A stretch of DNA of 64,000 bases from Limnohabitans planktonicus II-D5 (GTDB lineage Bacteria > Pseudomonadota > Gammaproteobacteria > Burkholderiales > Burkholderiaceae_C), in NCBI RefSeq assembly GCF_001270065.2, contig NZ_LFYT02000005.1, positions 212,191-276,190 on the forward strand, given 5' to 3'. Of the stretch, positions 56,137 to 63,907 are shown piece by piece. Numbering within the stretch: the stretch's first letter is position 1; every line of letters begins with the position of its first letter. The notes beneath the pieces were generated by a model. It did not search any database, had not been told where the DNA came from, and was given only the letters and a program-made list of their open reading frames with translations. The translations under genes were made by a program, and so were the position numbers.

Positions 56137-58014
56137 ATGGCCCGCGAAGCCCCACCACCGAGCACGCCTTCGGACCCACTCGAGCGCTGGAACGACGCGC
56201 TCACCACGCTGCAGCTGTTGCAACTCGACCCCTTTGGTTTTGGCGGCGTGTGCCTGTGCGCACCGCACGGCCCGGTGCGCGAGCGCTGGCTGCAAGCGCT
56301 GGCAGGATTAGGCTTGGGCCTCATCAAAGTGCCCGGCTCGGTGGACAGCGAGCGGCTGCTGGGCGGCATCGACCTGGCCCACACGCTGCAAACCGGGCAA
56401 CTGCACCTGCAAGCGGGCCTGCTGCAACAAGCCGACCAAGGCCTGGTCTGCCTGCCCATGGCCGAACGCCTGTCGCCCGCCCTGCTCGCGCCTTTGGTGC
56501 AAGCGCTGGAGCAAGGCCAGGTGCCACCCAACCGCCACAGCGCAGCCCCCACACCCACCCGCTTTGGCGTGGTGGCGCTCGACGAATCCTTGCCTGACGA
56601 GCCCAGCGTGGGCGCGGCCCTGGCCGAGCGCCTGGGCGTGTGGCTGGACCTGCACGAACTCTCGCCCAGCGACATCCACGCTGCGTGGCAGGGCGACAGC
56701 GAATCGGAGGGCCTGCAGATTCGCCTCAGCCCCGGCGCTTTGGCCCGCGCCCGCGAACAGCTGCCGCAAGTGCAAGCCACCGACGAGCAATTGCAAGCCC
56801 TGTGCGCGGCGGCGCTGGGCCTGGGCATTGGCTCCTTGCGCGTGCCCAGTTTGGCGCTGCGCGTGGCCTGCGGCCATGCGGCGCTGAACGGGCGCAGCAC
56901 GCTGGATGCCGACGATCTGGGCTTTGCCGCGCGCTGCGTGCTGGCCCCCCGCGCCACACAATGGCCGGCCGAGCCGTCTGCACAAGAATCAGAAGCAGCG
57001 CCACCGGAAGACGCCACACCGCCACCGGAGCCGCCGGAGCCCCCAGACGACTCCGACCAAGCGCCTGAGAACGACGCTGCAAAAGACAAGGACCCAGACA
57101 CTGCCCCACCACCCGAACAGAACGCCGAACCGAGTGCCGAAGACCTGCAAGAAATGATGGTCGCCGCTGCCTTGGCCAGCTTGCCACCGCACATGCTCGA
57201 CGCGTTGATGACGCGCCAAGGCGCGGCCAGCCACAACACCTCGGGCCGCAGCGGCCAAACCCGGGCCGGCTCGCAGCGCGGCCGGCCCCTGCCCCCACGT
57301 CCGGGCCGCCCCGGCGGTCAGGCGCGCCTGCATGTGCTGGCCACCTTGCGCGCCGCCGCACCCAAACAGCGTTTGCGGCAAGCGCACAGCAGCGGCCGCG
57401 TGGCGATTCGCGCCGAGGACTTCCACATCCAGCGCTACCAGCAGCGCGCCTCCAGCTGCCTGATCCTGGCACTCGACGCTTCGGGCTCGGCCGCTTTGCA
57501 GCGCTTGGCCGAGGCAAAAGGCGCGGTCGAGTTGTTGCTGCAGCAGTCCTATGCCCGGCGCGACAGCGTCTGCATCGTGGCCTTTCGGGGCGCGCAGGCG
57601 CAATTGCTGCTGCCCATGACGCGTTCTCTGGTGCGCGCCAAACGCGCCATGACCGGCCTGCCCGGTGGCGGCGGCACGCCCTTGGCGCTGGCCCTGAAAA
57701 TGGCACACGAACAAGCGGCGCAGCTGCAGCGCCAAGGCGTCACACCCATCTTGGTGGTGCTGAGCGATGGCCGCGCCAACGTGACGCTGCAAGGCCTGGG
57801 CGGTCGCGCCCAAGCGCAACTGGACGCGCAAAGCTGGGGCCAGCAGTGGCGCGCCAGCGGCCACCGCGCCTTGTGGATCGACACGTCCATGCAGCCTGAT
57901 GCGCAAGCGCAGCAACTGGCGGTCACCATGGGCGCAAGTTACCTGCCCATGCCGCAGGTCCAGTCCCAGCGCATGGCCCACGCCATCGAGCGGGTGCGCA
58001 GCCCGCAGGCTTGA
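56137..58014 (+). CDS. bchD: Magnesium chelatase subunit D
   Basis: About 625 residues from ATG 56137; a GTG two codons earlier is possible. Seen: an AAA-like N-terminal domain (~1-270) without an intact Walker A, a Pro/acid-rich linker (~280-345: ATPPPEPPEPPDDSDQAPEN), and a C-terminal von Willebrand A domain with MIDAS motif DASGSAAL near 448 and GGGGTPLALAL. It is the platform that couples the BchI ring to BchH. bchO starts 6 bases after. Confidence 0.95.
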   Translation: MAREAPPPSTPSDPLERWNDALTTLQLLQLDPFGFGGVCLCAPHGPVRERWLQALAGLGLGLIKVPGSVDSERLLGGIDLAHTLQTGQLHLQAGLLQQADQGLVCLPMAERLSPALLAPLVQALEQGQVPPNRHSAAPTPTRFGVVALDESLPDEPSVGAALAERLGVWLDLHELSPSDIHAAWQGDSESEGLQIRLSPGALARAREQLPQVQATDEQLQALCAAALGLGIGSLRVPSLALRVACGHAALNGRSTLDADDLGFAARCVLAPRATQWPAEPSAQESEAAPPEDATPPPEPPEPPDDSDQAPENDAAKDKDPDTAPPPEQNAEPSAEDLQEMMVAAALASLPPHMLDALMTRQGAASHNTSGRSGQTRAGSQRGRPLPPRPGRPGGQARLHVLATLRAAAPKQRLRQAHSSGRVAIRAEDFHIQRYQQRASSCLILALDASGSAALQRLAEAKGAVELLLQQSYARRDSVCIVAFRGAQAQLLLPMTRSLVRAKRAMTGLPGGGGTPLALALKMAHEQAAQLQRQGVTPILVVLSDGRANVTLQGLGGRAQAQLDAQSWGQQWRASGHRALWIDTSMQPDAQAQQLAVTMGASYLPMPQVQSQRMAHAIERVRSPQA

Positions 58015-58020
58015 GTCGCC

Positions 58021-58914
58021 ATGTTTGACAGCTTCTACCCCGGCATGGCCTGGGCCGACCACCAGGCCCATCCAGACATTTGGCCGCACGCCCATCACAG
58101 CCGATTGGTGCAAGCAGGTGGCATCCAGTGGCATGTGCAACAAACCGGCCAAGGCCCCTGCATGCTGCTTTTGCACGGCACGGGATCGGGCCACTTCAGC
58201 TGGCGTGGCCTCATGCCCATATTGGCCCAGCACTTCACCGTGGTCGCACCCGACCTGCCCGGCCACGCCTTCACCAGCCGGGGCCCCGAAGGCGCGCTGT
58301 CGCTGCCCGGCATGGCCGAGGGCATGCGGGCGTTGATGCTGCAACTGCAACTCACGCCGCAGGTCATCGTGGGCCACTCGGCAGGCGCGGCGATTGCCGC
58401 GCACATGGCGCTGCACTTTGGCAGCGCAGCGCGCAGCACCCTGATCGGCCTGAACCCCGCCTGGCTGCCGCTGCCGGGCGTGGCGTCTTGGCTGTTCGGC
58501 CCTGCCGCAAAATTGGCGGCGCTCAACCCGCTGTCCGCCTGGGTCACCGCCAAGCTGGCGGCCAAACCGGGTGCGGTGGCCGAGTGGATCGCACGCACTG
58601 GCTCCACGCTCGACGCGCAAGGGATTGACCTTTACACCCGCGTGCTGAGCGACTCGGGCCATGTGCACGGCGTGCTGTCGATGATGGCGGCCTGGCGGCT
58701 CAAGCCCCTGGCGGCACGCCTGCACGAGATCCGCAACCCCGTGTTCATGCACATCGGCGCACAAGACCTGACCGTGCCCCCGGCCTTGGCCAACGACGCC
58801 TGCCAGCGCTTGCCGCAAGCGCGCCTGCACGTTCAAGCGGGTTTGGGCCATCTGGCCCATGAGCAAGATCCCTCGGGCACGGCGCAACAGATTTTGCTTT
58901 GGTGCGGTATCTGA
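58021..58914 (+). CDS. bchO: BchO-like alpha/beta hydrolase
   Basis: 297 residues. Seen: HGTGSGHFSW oxyanion segment, nucleophile elbow VGHSAGAAIAAHMAL, and a late Asp/His pair (HIGAQDLTVP, AGLGHLAHEQDP). BchO is the hydrolase regularly encoded after bchID and presumed to aid Mg-chelatase function; mechanism unknown. Position and length agree with BchO. Confidence 0.88.
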   Translation: MFDSFYPGMAWADHQAHPDIWPHAHHSRLVQAGGIQWHVQQTGQGPCMLLLHGTGSGHFSWRGLMPILAQHFTVVAPDLPGHAFTSRGPEGALSLPGMAEGMRALMLQLQLTPQVIVGHSAGAAIAAHMALHFGSAARSTLIGLNPAWLPLPGVASWLFGPAAKLAALNPLSAWVTAKLAAKPGAVAEWIARTGSTLDAQGIDLYTRVLSDSGHVHGVLSMMAAWRLKPLAARLHEIRNPVFMHIGAQDLTVPPALANDACQRLPQARLHVQAGLGHLAHEQDPSGTAQQILLWCGI

Positions 58915-58959
58915 CACTGCCACAGCGCCCCGGGTATGTGGGTGTGTTAGTTTCATTGC

Positions 58960-60195
58960 ATGGATTTATCACTCGATTTTTTGTCTTTGCCCTTGATGGC
59001 GACGGCCGCACTGGTGTTCGTCAGTGTGTTGGCCGGGGTGTTTTCTGCCCGGATTGGCTTTTCTTTCCTGCTGATTTTTCTGGTGGTCGGCATTCTGGCG
59101 GGCGAAGATGGCCCGGGCGGCCTGGCTTTTGATGACTTTCGCTTGAGCTTTTGGGTGGGCAACGTGGCGCTGGCCGTGATTTTGCTGGACGGCGGCTTGC
59201 GCACGCAGATGAGCACTTTCCGAACCGGATTGCGGCCCTCGCTCTGGCTGGCCACGCTGGGCGTGCTGCTGTGCACGGCGATCACGGGTCTGGCTGCCCA
59301 TTGCTTGCTTGATTTGTCCTGGCCTTTGGCCTTGCTGGTGGGAGCCATTGTTGGCTCAACCGACGCGGCGGCGGTGTTTTCCCTGCTCAAGTCCTCCGGG
59401 GTGCAACTCCAGGAGCGCGTGGCAGCCACGCTGGAAATCGAGTCGGGCATGAACGACCCCATGGCCGTTTTCCTGACGATGACCTTCATTGCGATCGCCT
59501 TGTCTTCAGGGACTGCGCACACGCTGCAAGCCCAAGACGTGCTCTTGTCACTGCTGAAACAACTGGGCTGGGGCAGCTTGCTGGGTCTGGGGTGCGGCTG
59601 GGGATTGGCCGAAATACTCAAGCGCCTGGGGCGTGGCGAGGATGGCGGTGGCGGCATCCGGGCATTGCTGGTGGTCTCCGGCGGGCTGACCGTGTTCGCA
59701 TTCACCACATGGTTTGGCGGTTCTGGCTTTTTGGCGGTTTACCTCATGGGCGTCGTCGTCGGCAACCGCGCTCGGCTTCAGGTGCGCGCTTGCCTGTCGG
59801 CCATGGACGGTTACGCCTGGCTGTCGCAAGCGAGCATGTTCTTGTTGTTGGGTCTGTTGGTCACACCGACCGATATGCTGCGCACGCTGTGGCCTGCGAT
59901 CGGCGTATCTTTGGTGTTGATGTTCGTGGCGCGCCCGCTCTCGGTATGGGTATGCTTGGCACCGATGCGCTTTTCCGGGCGGGAAATCGCGTTCATTTCC
60001 TGGGTGGGTCTGCGTGGCGCGGTACCAATTGTGCTGGCCGTTTTTCCGGTCATGGCGGGTGTCGAGGGTGCGCGCATCTACTTCAATGTGGCCTTCGTTG
60101 TGGTGCTGACTTCATTGGTGCTGCAAGGCTCCACCATCGCCGTGAGCGCACGCCAGCTGCATGCTCTTGAAAAAGATAAGGGCCCCCGTCAATAG
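58960..60195 (+). CDS. K+/H+ (CPA1) antiporter, membrane domain only
   Basis: 411 residues of a sodium/proton exchanger fold. Seen: many hydrophobic segments with GAIVGSTDAAAVFSLLKSSG, the ion-site ESGMNDPMAVFLTM, and SWVGLRGAVPIVLAVFPVM. This is the NhaP2/CvrA (potassium/proton antiporter) branch, but it ends after the membrane domain; E. coli NhaP2 carries another ~150 residues with a TrkA-C domain. Ends 7 bases inside the convergent AerR-like gene. Not obviously related to photosynthesis. Confidence 0.87.
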   Translation: MDLSLDFLSLPLMATAALVFVSVLAGVFSARIGFSFLLIFLVVGILAGEDGPGGLAFDDFRLSFWVGNVALAVILLDGGLRTQMSTFRTGLRPSLWLATLGVLLCTAITGLAAHCLLDLSWPLALLVGAIVGSTDAAAVFSLLKSSGVQLQERVAATLEIESGMNDPMAVFLTMTFIAIALSSGTAHTLQAQDVLLSLLKQLGWGSLLGLGCGWGLAEILKRLGRGEDGGGGIRALLVVSGGLTVFAFTTWFGGSGFLAVYLMGVVVGNRARLQVRACLSAMDGYAWLSQASMFLLLGLLVTPTDMLRTLWPAIGVSLVLMFVARPLSVWVCLAPMRFSGREIAFISWVGLRGAVPIVLAVFPVMAGVEGARIYFNVAFVVVLTSLVLQGSTIAVSARQLHALEKDKGPRQ

Positions 60196-61034
60196 GATGA
60201 GCGCACCAAGCGCTTGACGGCGCCCACGGCCTCCCGGGCATCCGTGAAGATGGCATCTGCGCCCAGCGTTTGAGGACTGAATTCCTCCCTCAGGAAAATG
60301 GGCCCACCCAACACCACCCGCACTTTCGGGTTGCCTGAACTGGCCCGCAAGTGCGCAATCAAGTCGGGCAAAGTTTGCAACTGCGACTGCAGGGCAACCG
60401 AAATACCCACCACATCAAACCACTCATTGGCCACCGCCCGCAGCAACTCGGACTCGGTGGAGGAGATTTCGAGGACCACCTCAGAGCCTGCTTGTCGGAA
60501 AAAATCGGCCACGATGGTCAGGCCTAAAAAATGCTGAGAGCCCGGCGCACAGGCCAACATGACCCGTTCACGCTCGCCCACATCAGGCTGCCCGGCGGGC
60601 GACGCATAACCCAGCCGGTAAATCATCTGGTGCATCATGGCCAAGCCGCAGGTGACTTGGGTGAAATCGCACAAGTCCTGCTCCCACAAGACCCCCAAAT
60701 GGCGGGCCGCCGGGGTGATCAGCTCCAGAAAAATCCGGTCATGCGCCAAGCCCCTGCCCATCAGGGCATCCACGATCTGGTTGGCCTTCAAGGCGTCACC
60801 ACTCAGACAGTGCTGTGTGAAGGCCTGGAATTCAGGCTGCTCATCGAAGGACTCGGTGTCGCTGCTGGCCAGGGCCTTTTTGGCCTGGGCTGGAAAAAAT
60901 TGCTGAACATTGAGCAATCGGGGAATGATCTGCTTTTCAATCACAACCAGCAGGGATTCTTTGCAATCCTCAGGCAGGTTGTGAGTCCGTTTCAAACCAT
61001 TCGATGGACCACCCAAGTCATTGAACTCAGACAT
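60189..61034 (-). CDS. AerR/PpaA-like B12-binding photosynthesis regulator
   Basis: 281 residues from ATG 61034 (MSEFNDLGGPS). Seen: a helical domain (HDRIFLELITPAARHLGVLWEQDLCDFTQVTCGLAMMHQMIY) and a Rossmann-like cobalamin-binding domain (VMLACAPGSQHFLGLTIVADFFRQAGSEVVLEI, FDVVGISVALQSQ). This is the arrangement of AerR/PpaA, B12-dependent light sensors that antagonise PpsR/CrtJ. That fits the two PpsR-type operators nearby; no ppsR gene is in the window. An FNR-like box lies ~114 bases upstream. Confidence 0.85.
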   Translation of the reverse strand: MSEFNDLGGPSNGLKRTHNLPEDCKESLLVVIEKQIIPRLLNVQQFFPAQAKKALASSDTESFDEQPEFQAFTQHCLSGDALKANQIVDALMGRGLAHDRIFLELITPAARHLGVLWEQDLCDFTQVTCGLAMMHQMIYRLGYASPAGQPDVGERERVMLACAPGSQHFLGLTIVADFFRQAGSEVVLEISSTESELLRAVANEWFDVVGISVALQSQLQTLPDLIAHLRASSGNPKVRVVLGGPIFLREEFSPQTLGADAIFTDAREAVGAVKRLVRSSY

Positions 61035-61147
61035 GCACGTTCCTGGCAACACGAGCGTGTCACCTGTGGAGAAGGTGAAAACCGGGGCGTCAATTCGCCA
61101 GCGACATAGCTTGCCGGTCCGCTGTTGCAGTGGGGTTTATAAATTCA

Positions 61148-61161
61148 TTGACTTAGATCAA
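61148..61161 (-). promoter_or_regulatory. FNR/FnrL-like box upstream of the aerR-like gene
   Basis: TTGAC TTAG ATCAA, nine of ten conserved bases of the FNR consensus TTGAT-N4-ATCAA. It lies in the 290-base gap between tspO and the aerR-like gene and could give oxygen control. A short hairpin AGGCTTGACAAGCCT follows at 61179-61193. Confidence 0.6.
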
Positions 61162-61324
61162 CAAGCCTGAGAAACCCTAGGCTTGACAAGCCTGGAATTC
61201 CTTTTCTGGGGTTCAGGGGGCTCGTCTTATGCCCAGCGCCCACGGCTTGGGCACCTGCGCCAGCATGGCCCAAAGGCCTTTTGCGCACACCAAAAAGCCG
61301 CCTTCCATGGGTGTCTGAACCTCA

Positions 61325-61813
61325 TCACCCCCCGGTAAAAGGCCCATTGAGTTGCACGGTGTGCAGGTTCAGCACGGCGGCAATGCTGACCCAAATCCAG
61401 TAGGTGAGCAACAGCATGCTGGCCCACTTTGACAGACGCCAAAGGCCCACGATCAAGGCCACGATGGACAGCCACAGAAACACCACCTCCAGCAGCGCCC
61501 AGTCCGGGCGTTGCAACTTGAAATAAAGCGCACTCCAAACGATGTTGAGCACGGCATTCACGCCAAACAACCACGCCACGCGCAGGCGCAACACACGGGT
61601 GTGAGCCGCTTGCCAGGCCAGCCAGCCGCTGATGGCACACAGGGTAAAGATGGTGCTCCAGATCACGCCAAAGGCGGCGTCCGGCGGTTTCCAGGCGGGG
61701 TGATTCAGTGCAAAGTACCAAGGGCCCAGATCCGTCAAGGCACCGCCGATGCCTGCGGTGGCATAGCTCAGTGCAAAGGCCCAGGCCAGTCGGGTCACAG
61801 ATTGTTTGTTCAT
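61325..61813 (-). CDS. tspO: TspO/MBR tryptophan-rich sensory protein
   Basis: 162 residues from ATG 61813. Seen: five membrane segments and family residues LGPWYFALNHPAWKPPDAAFGVIWSTIF and VLNIVWSALYFKLQRPDWALLEVVFLW. In Rhodobacter TspO is an outer-membrane porphyrin-binding protein that down-regulates photosynthesis genes under oxygen. Its location in the photosynthesis segment supports that role. Confidence 0.93.
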   Translation of the reverse strand: MNKQSVTRLAWAFALSYATAGIGGALTDLGPWYFALNHPAWKPPDAAFGVIWSTIFTLCAISGWLAWQAAHTRVLRLRVAWLFGVNAVLNIVWSALYFKLQRPDWALLEVVFLWLSIVALIVGLWRLSKWASMLLLTYWIWVSIAAVLNLHTVQLNGPFTGG

Positions 61814-61927
61814 GCCGCGCATTGTCCTCGCACTTGCCGCACTGACTGTGCGTGCAGGGACTTCTCCGTACCCGCGCTCCTGACGCCCCTCCACACGCCC
61901 ACTCCACACAAAGACCGCGCTTTACGA

Positions 61928-62167
61928 TCACGCCAAGCCCAGCAGGACCTCCATGTCCTTGAGGGCGCGGCGCAGATGGGTCATCGGGTCCATTCGCGCC
62001 AGAACCTTGTCGATGCAGGACTCAAAGGCCAGGCCTTGTTGCTGGTTTTCTGGGCCTGGTGCACGAAACGTCCGCCAACGACTGGCCCAAAAACAGTTCC
62101 CCCAGCGGAAGTTGTCAAGGCGCATGGGGACGATGTTCGACCCACCAAAGGCCGCCGCATCACACAA
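61928..62167 (-). pseudogene. Gene fragment related to the partial gene at the right edge
   Basis: Its C-terminal residues (LARMDPMTHLRRALKDMEVL LGLA, read as one string without the space) match LARKDPMAHVRIFLKDMAHL from the gene at 63908-64000. Upstream the frame degenerates (WRTFRAPGPENQQQGLAFES) and the ATG at 62167 is not convincing. Probably the 3' remnant of a duplicated gene; the family was not recognised. Confidence 0.45.
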
Positions 62168-62211
62168 GTGAGCACACGCAACACCCGACTTGCTTCATCT
62201 GATTGATCGGG

Positions 62212-62367
62212 CACGCTGAAGTTTGAAATGGGCGAGACATGTCATCTCGCAAGTTGGCACTCGCAGCGTCCGACAAGATGGGTTTCGGTACAGGACCATG
62301 TCAGGGTCTTCGACCGCCAACCTTCAACATCCTTGAGCATTGAACCCTTCACAGGGCCGAATCCATA
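62212..62367 (+). mobile_element. REP-bearing MITE, copy 2
   Basis: Bounded by ATTGATCGGGCACGCTGAAG and TTCACAGGGCCGAATCCATA. Same core as copy 1 but more diverged (left REP AAGTTGGCACTCGCAGCGTC). Its right terminal repeat forms the last codons and stop of the alpha/beta hydrolase gene. Confidence 0.82.
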
Positions 62368-63283
62368 AGAAATCCGCCACCGCCTGCAGCGAAACCTCTG
62401 CGGCCTCTTCTTGTGGCAAATGACCCACCCCAGGCCATGACTGGAGCCGACTGCCAGCTATGGCCTGCAGGTAATCGCGGGCGTTGCTCGACGGAATCAT
62501 GGCATCGGCCTGTCCCCAAACCAGCAACGTGGGGGCTTTGATTTGTCGCAGCATCGGCCCTGGTTCTTGCAACACGGTTTGCTTCAAACGCTCCAGCATG
62601 GCCTCACGCGCACCTGGCGCGCGCATCAGGTCATGGTATCGGGTGGTCAGCGCATCGGTCAGATGATCGGGGTGCGCATAGGCACTATTCAGGTTCATGC
62701 GCAGCACAGACTTCGGCAGCACGTAGCGCATCAAGCCCATGATGACCGGCACCTGCGGGGGTTTGCCGTATTCAAAGCCTTCACTGGCAAAGCCATCGGG
62801 CGCAATCAACACCAGCCGGTCTGTTCGCTCGGGGTGCTTGGCCGCAAACGTCCAAGCAATGCGTCCACCCATCGAATGGCCCACGATACTGGCGCGTGAC
62901 ACGCCCAATTCGTCCAGCAAACTCACCAGTAATTGAAGGCTACGCGCATCGCTGTAGTCATTGGCTGGATCGGGCGGACTCAGGCCGCTGCCGGGCAGAT
63001 CCAGACGGATCACGCGATGCGTTTTCATCAGACCCGATGACCAAGCATCCCAGGTGTGCAAGCTGGCCCCAAAACCATGCAGAAAAACCACCACAGGTGC
63101 CTGCCGAGGGCCACTGTCTCGCACATGCAAACGCCATGCTCCCACCGTACGCAAATCATCCGGTGCCTGCAGGTAGCGGGACTCCACATCAGCTCGCGAC
63201 AGGTCGGGCGTCCACAAGCCCAAGGACAAGAGCGTCAAAACAGCCATCATGAGCATGAACACATTCCTTTTCATGTCCTGCAT
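62324..63283 (-). CDS. Alpha/beta hydrolase with N-terminal signal anchor
   Basis: About 319 residues from ATG 63283 (MQDMKRNVFMLMMAVLTLLSLGL). Seen: hydrophobic N-terminus, HGFGASLHTWDAW oxyanion loop, nucleophile elbow VGHSMGGRIAWTF, and later LLVWGQADAMIP and PGVGHLPQEEAAEV supplying Asp and His. Substrate unknown. The last ~13 residues (WIRPCEGFNAQGC) are encoded by the terminal repeat of a MITE inserted at the 3' end. Likely cotranscribed with the small membrane protein gene just upstream. Confidence 0.82.
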   Translation of the reverse strand: MQDMKRNVFMLMMAVLTLLSLGLWTPDLSRADVESRYLQAPDDLRTVGAWRLHVRDSGPRQAPVVVFLHGFGASLHTWDAWSSGLMKTHRVIRLDLPGSGLSPPDPANDYSDARSLQLLVSLLDELGVSRASIVGHSMGGRIAWTFAAKHPERTDRLVLIAPDGFASEGFEYGKPPQVPVIMGLMRYVLPKSVLRMNLNSAYAHPDHLTDALTTRYHDLMRAPGAREAMLERLKQTVLQEPGPMLRQIKAPTLLVWGQADAMIPSSNARDYLQAIAGSRLQSWPGVGHLPQEEAAEVSLQAVADFLWIRPCEGFNAQGC

Positions 63284-63308
63284 GACCCGTGTGGGGACCA
63301 GCCCCCCC

Positions 63309-63488
63309 CTACAGGGCAAACATCAGCAGCAACACCATCTGCAAACCATAGATCATCATCAAACCCAGTTTGTAGGTGTCGCGCAAGGTGTCAGACAGTC
63401 GCACCATTTTTCGATCCAAGCACCAATAGCCGACACCGCACACAGCGGTCATGAACAGGAAAATCGTGGCGATCAAGGTCGGGGGCAT
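63309..63488 (-). CDS. Small two-helix membrane protein, unknown function
   Basis: 59 residues: MPPTLIATIFLFMTAVCGVG at the N-terminus, a polar middle (LDRKMVRLSDTLRDTYK) and a second hydrophobic stretch (LGLMMIYGLQMVLLLMFAL). It ends 25 bases before the hydrolase start, in the same direction, so the two are probably an operon. A heptanucleotide tandem repeat lies immediately upstream of its ATG. The alternating TM-polar-TM pattern argues for a real gene, but no relatives were recognised. Confidence 0.55.
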   Translation of the reverse strand: MPPTLIATIFLFMTAVCGVGYWCLDRKMVRLSDTLRDTYKLGLMMIYGLQMVLLLMFAL

Positions 63489-63489
63489 A

Positions 63490-63645
63490 AGCGTTGAGCG
63501 TTGAGCGTTGAGCGTTGAGCGTTGAGCGTTGAGCGTTGAGCGTTGAGCGTTGAGCGTTGAGCGTTGAGCGTTGAGCGTTGAGCGTTGAGCGTTGAGCGTT
63601 GGGCGTTGGGCGTTGGGCGTTGGGCGTTGGGCGTTGGGCGTTCAG
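63490..63645. repeat. Heptanucleotide tandem repeat (GCGTTGA / GCGTTGG), about 22 copies
   Basis: Some 16 copies of GCGTTGA followed by about 6 of GCGTTGG, then a degenerate tail. Starts one base from the ATG of the small membrane protein. Degenerate inverse copies (CGCTCAACGCC) occur at 63855-63895 beyond the MITE. Confidence 0.93.
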
Positions 63646-63680
63646 GGTTCGGCGTTTAGCGTGAAAATCAAAGCTCCACC

Positions 63681-63847
63681 TATTGATCCGGCACGCTGAA
63701 GTTTGAAATGCGTGAGACATGTCATCTCGTAGGTCGGCACTCGAAGAGTCCGACGTTATTGGTTTCGGCACAGGCCCCTGTCGGGGTCTTCGACCGCCGA
63801 CCTACAACAGCTTTGCGCATTGAAAACTTCACAGGGCCGAATCAATA
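63681..63847 (+). mobile_element. REP-bearing MITE, complete copy 3
   Basis: 167 bp from TATTGATCCGGCACGCTGAA to CACAGGGCCGAATCAATA with ~30-bp terminal inverted repeats; left REP GTAGGTCGGCACTCGAAGAG at 63729, spacer with GGTTTCGGCACAGGCCCCTG, right REP ending CGACCTAC. Confidence 0.85.
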
Positions 63848-63907
63848 ACGTCCACCGCTCAACGCCAAACGCCAATCGCTCAACCTAAAGCGCCCAACGC
63901 TAGGGCA

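Noticed and set aside
61179..61193. Hairpin AGGCTTGACAAGCCT as a terminator
   Set aside because: No T run on either side and a short stem; left as an unassigned palindrome.
61227..61324. Possible 31-residue peptide (MEGGFLVCAKGLW...) downstream of tspO
   Set aside because: Too short, no start signal and no pattern; not distinguishable from chance.
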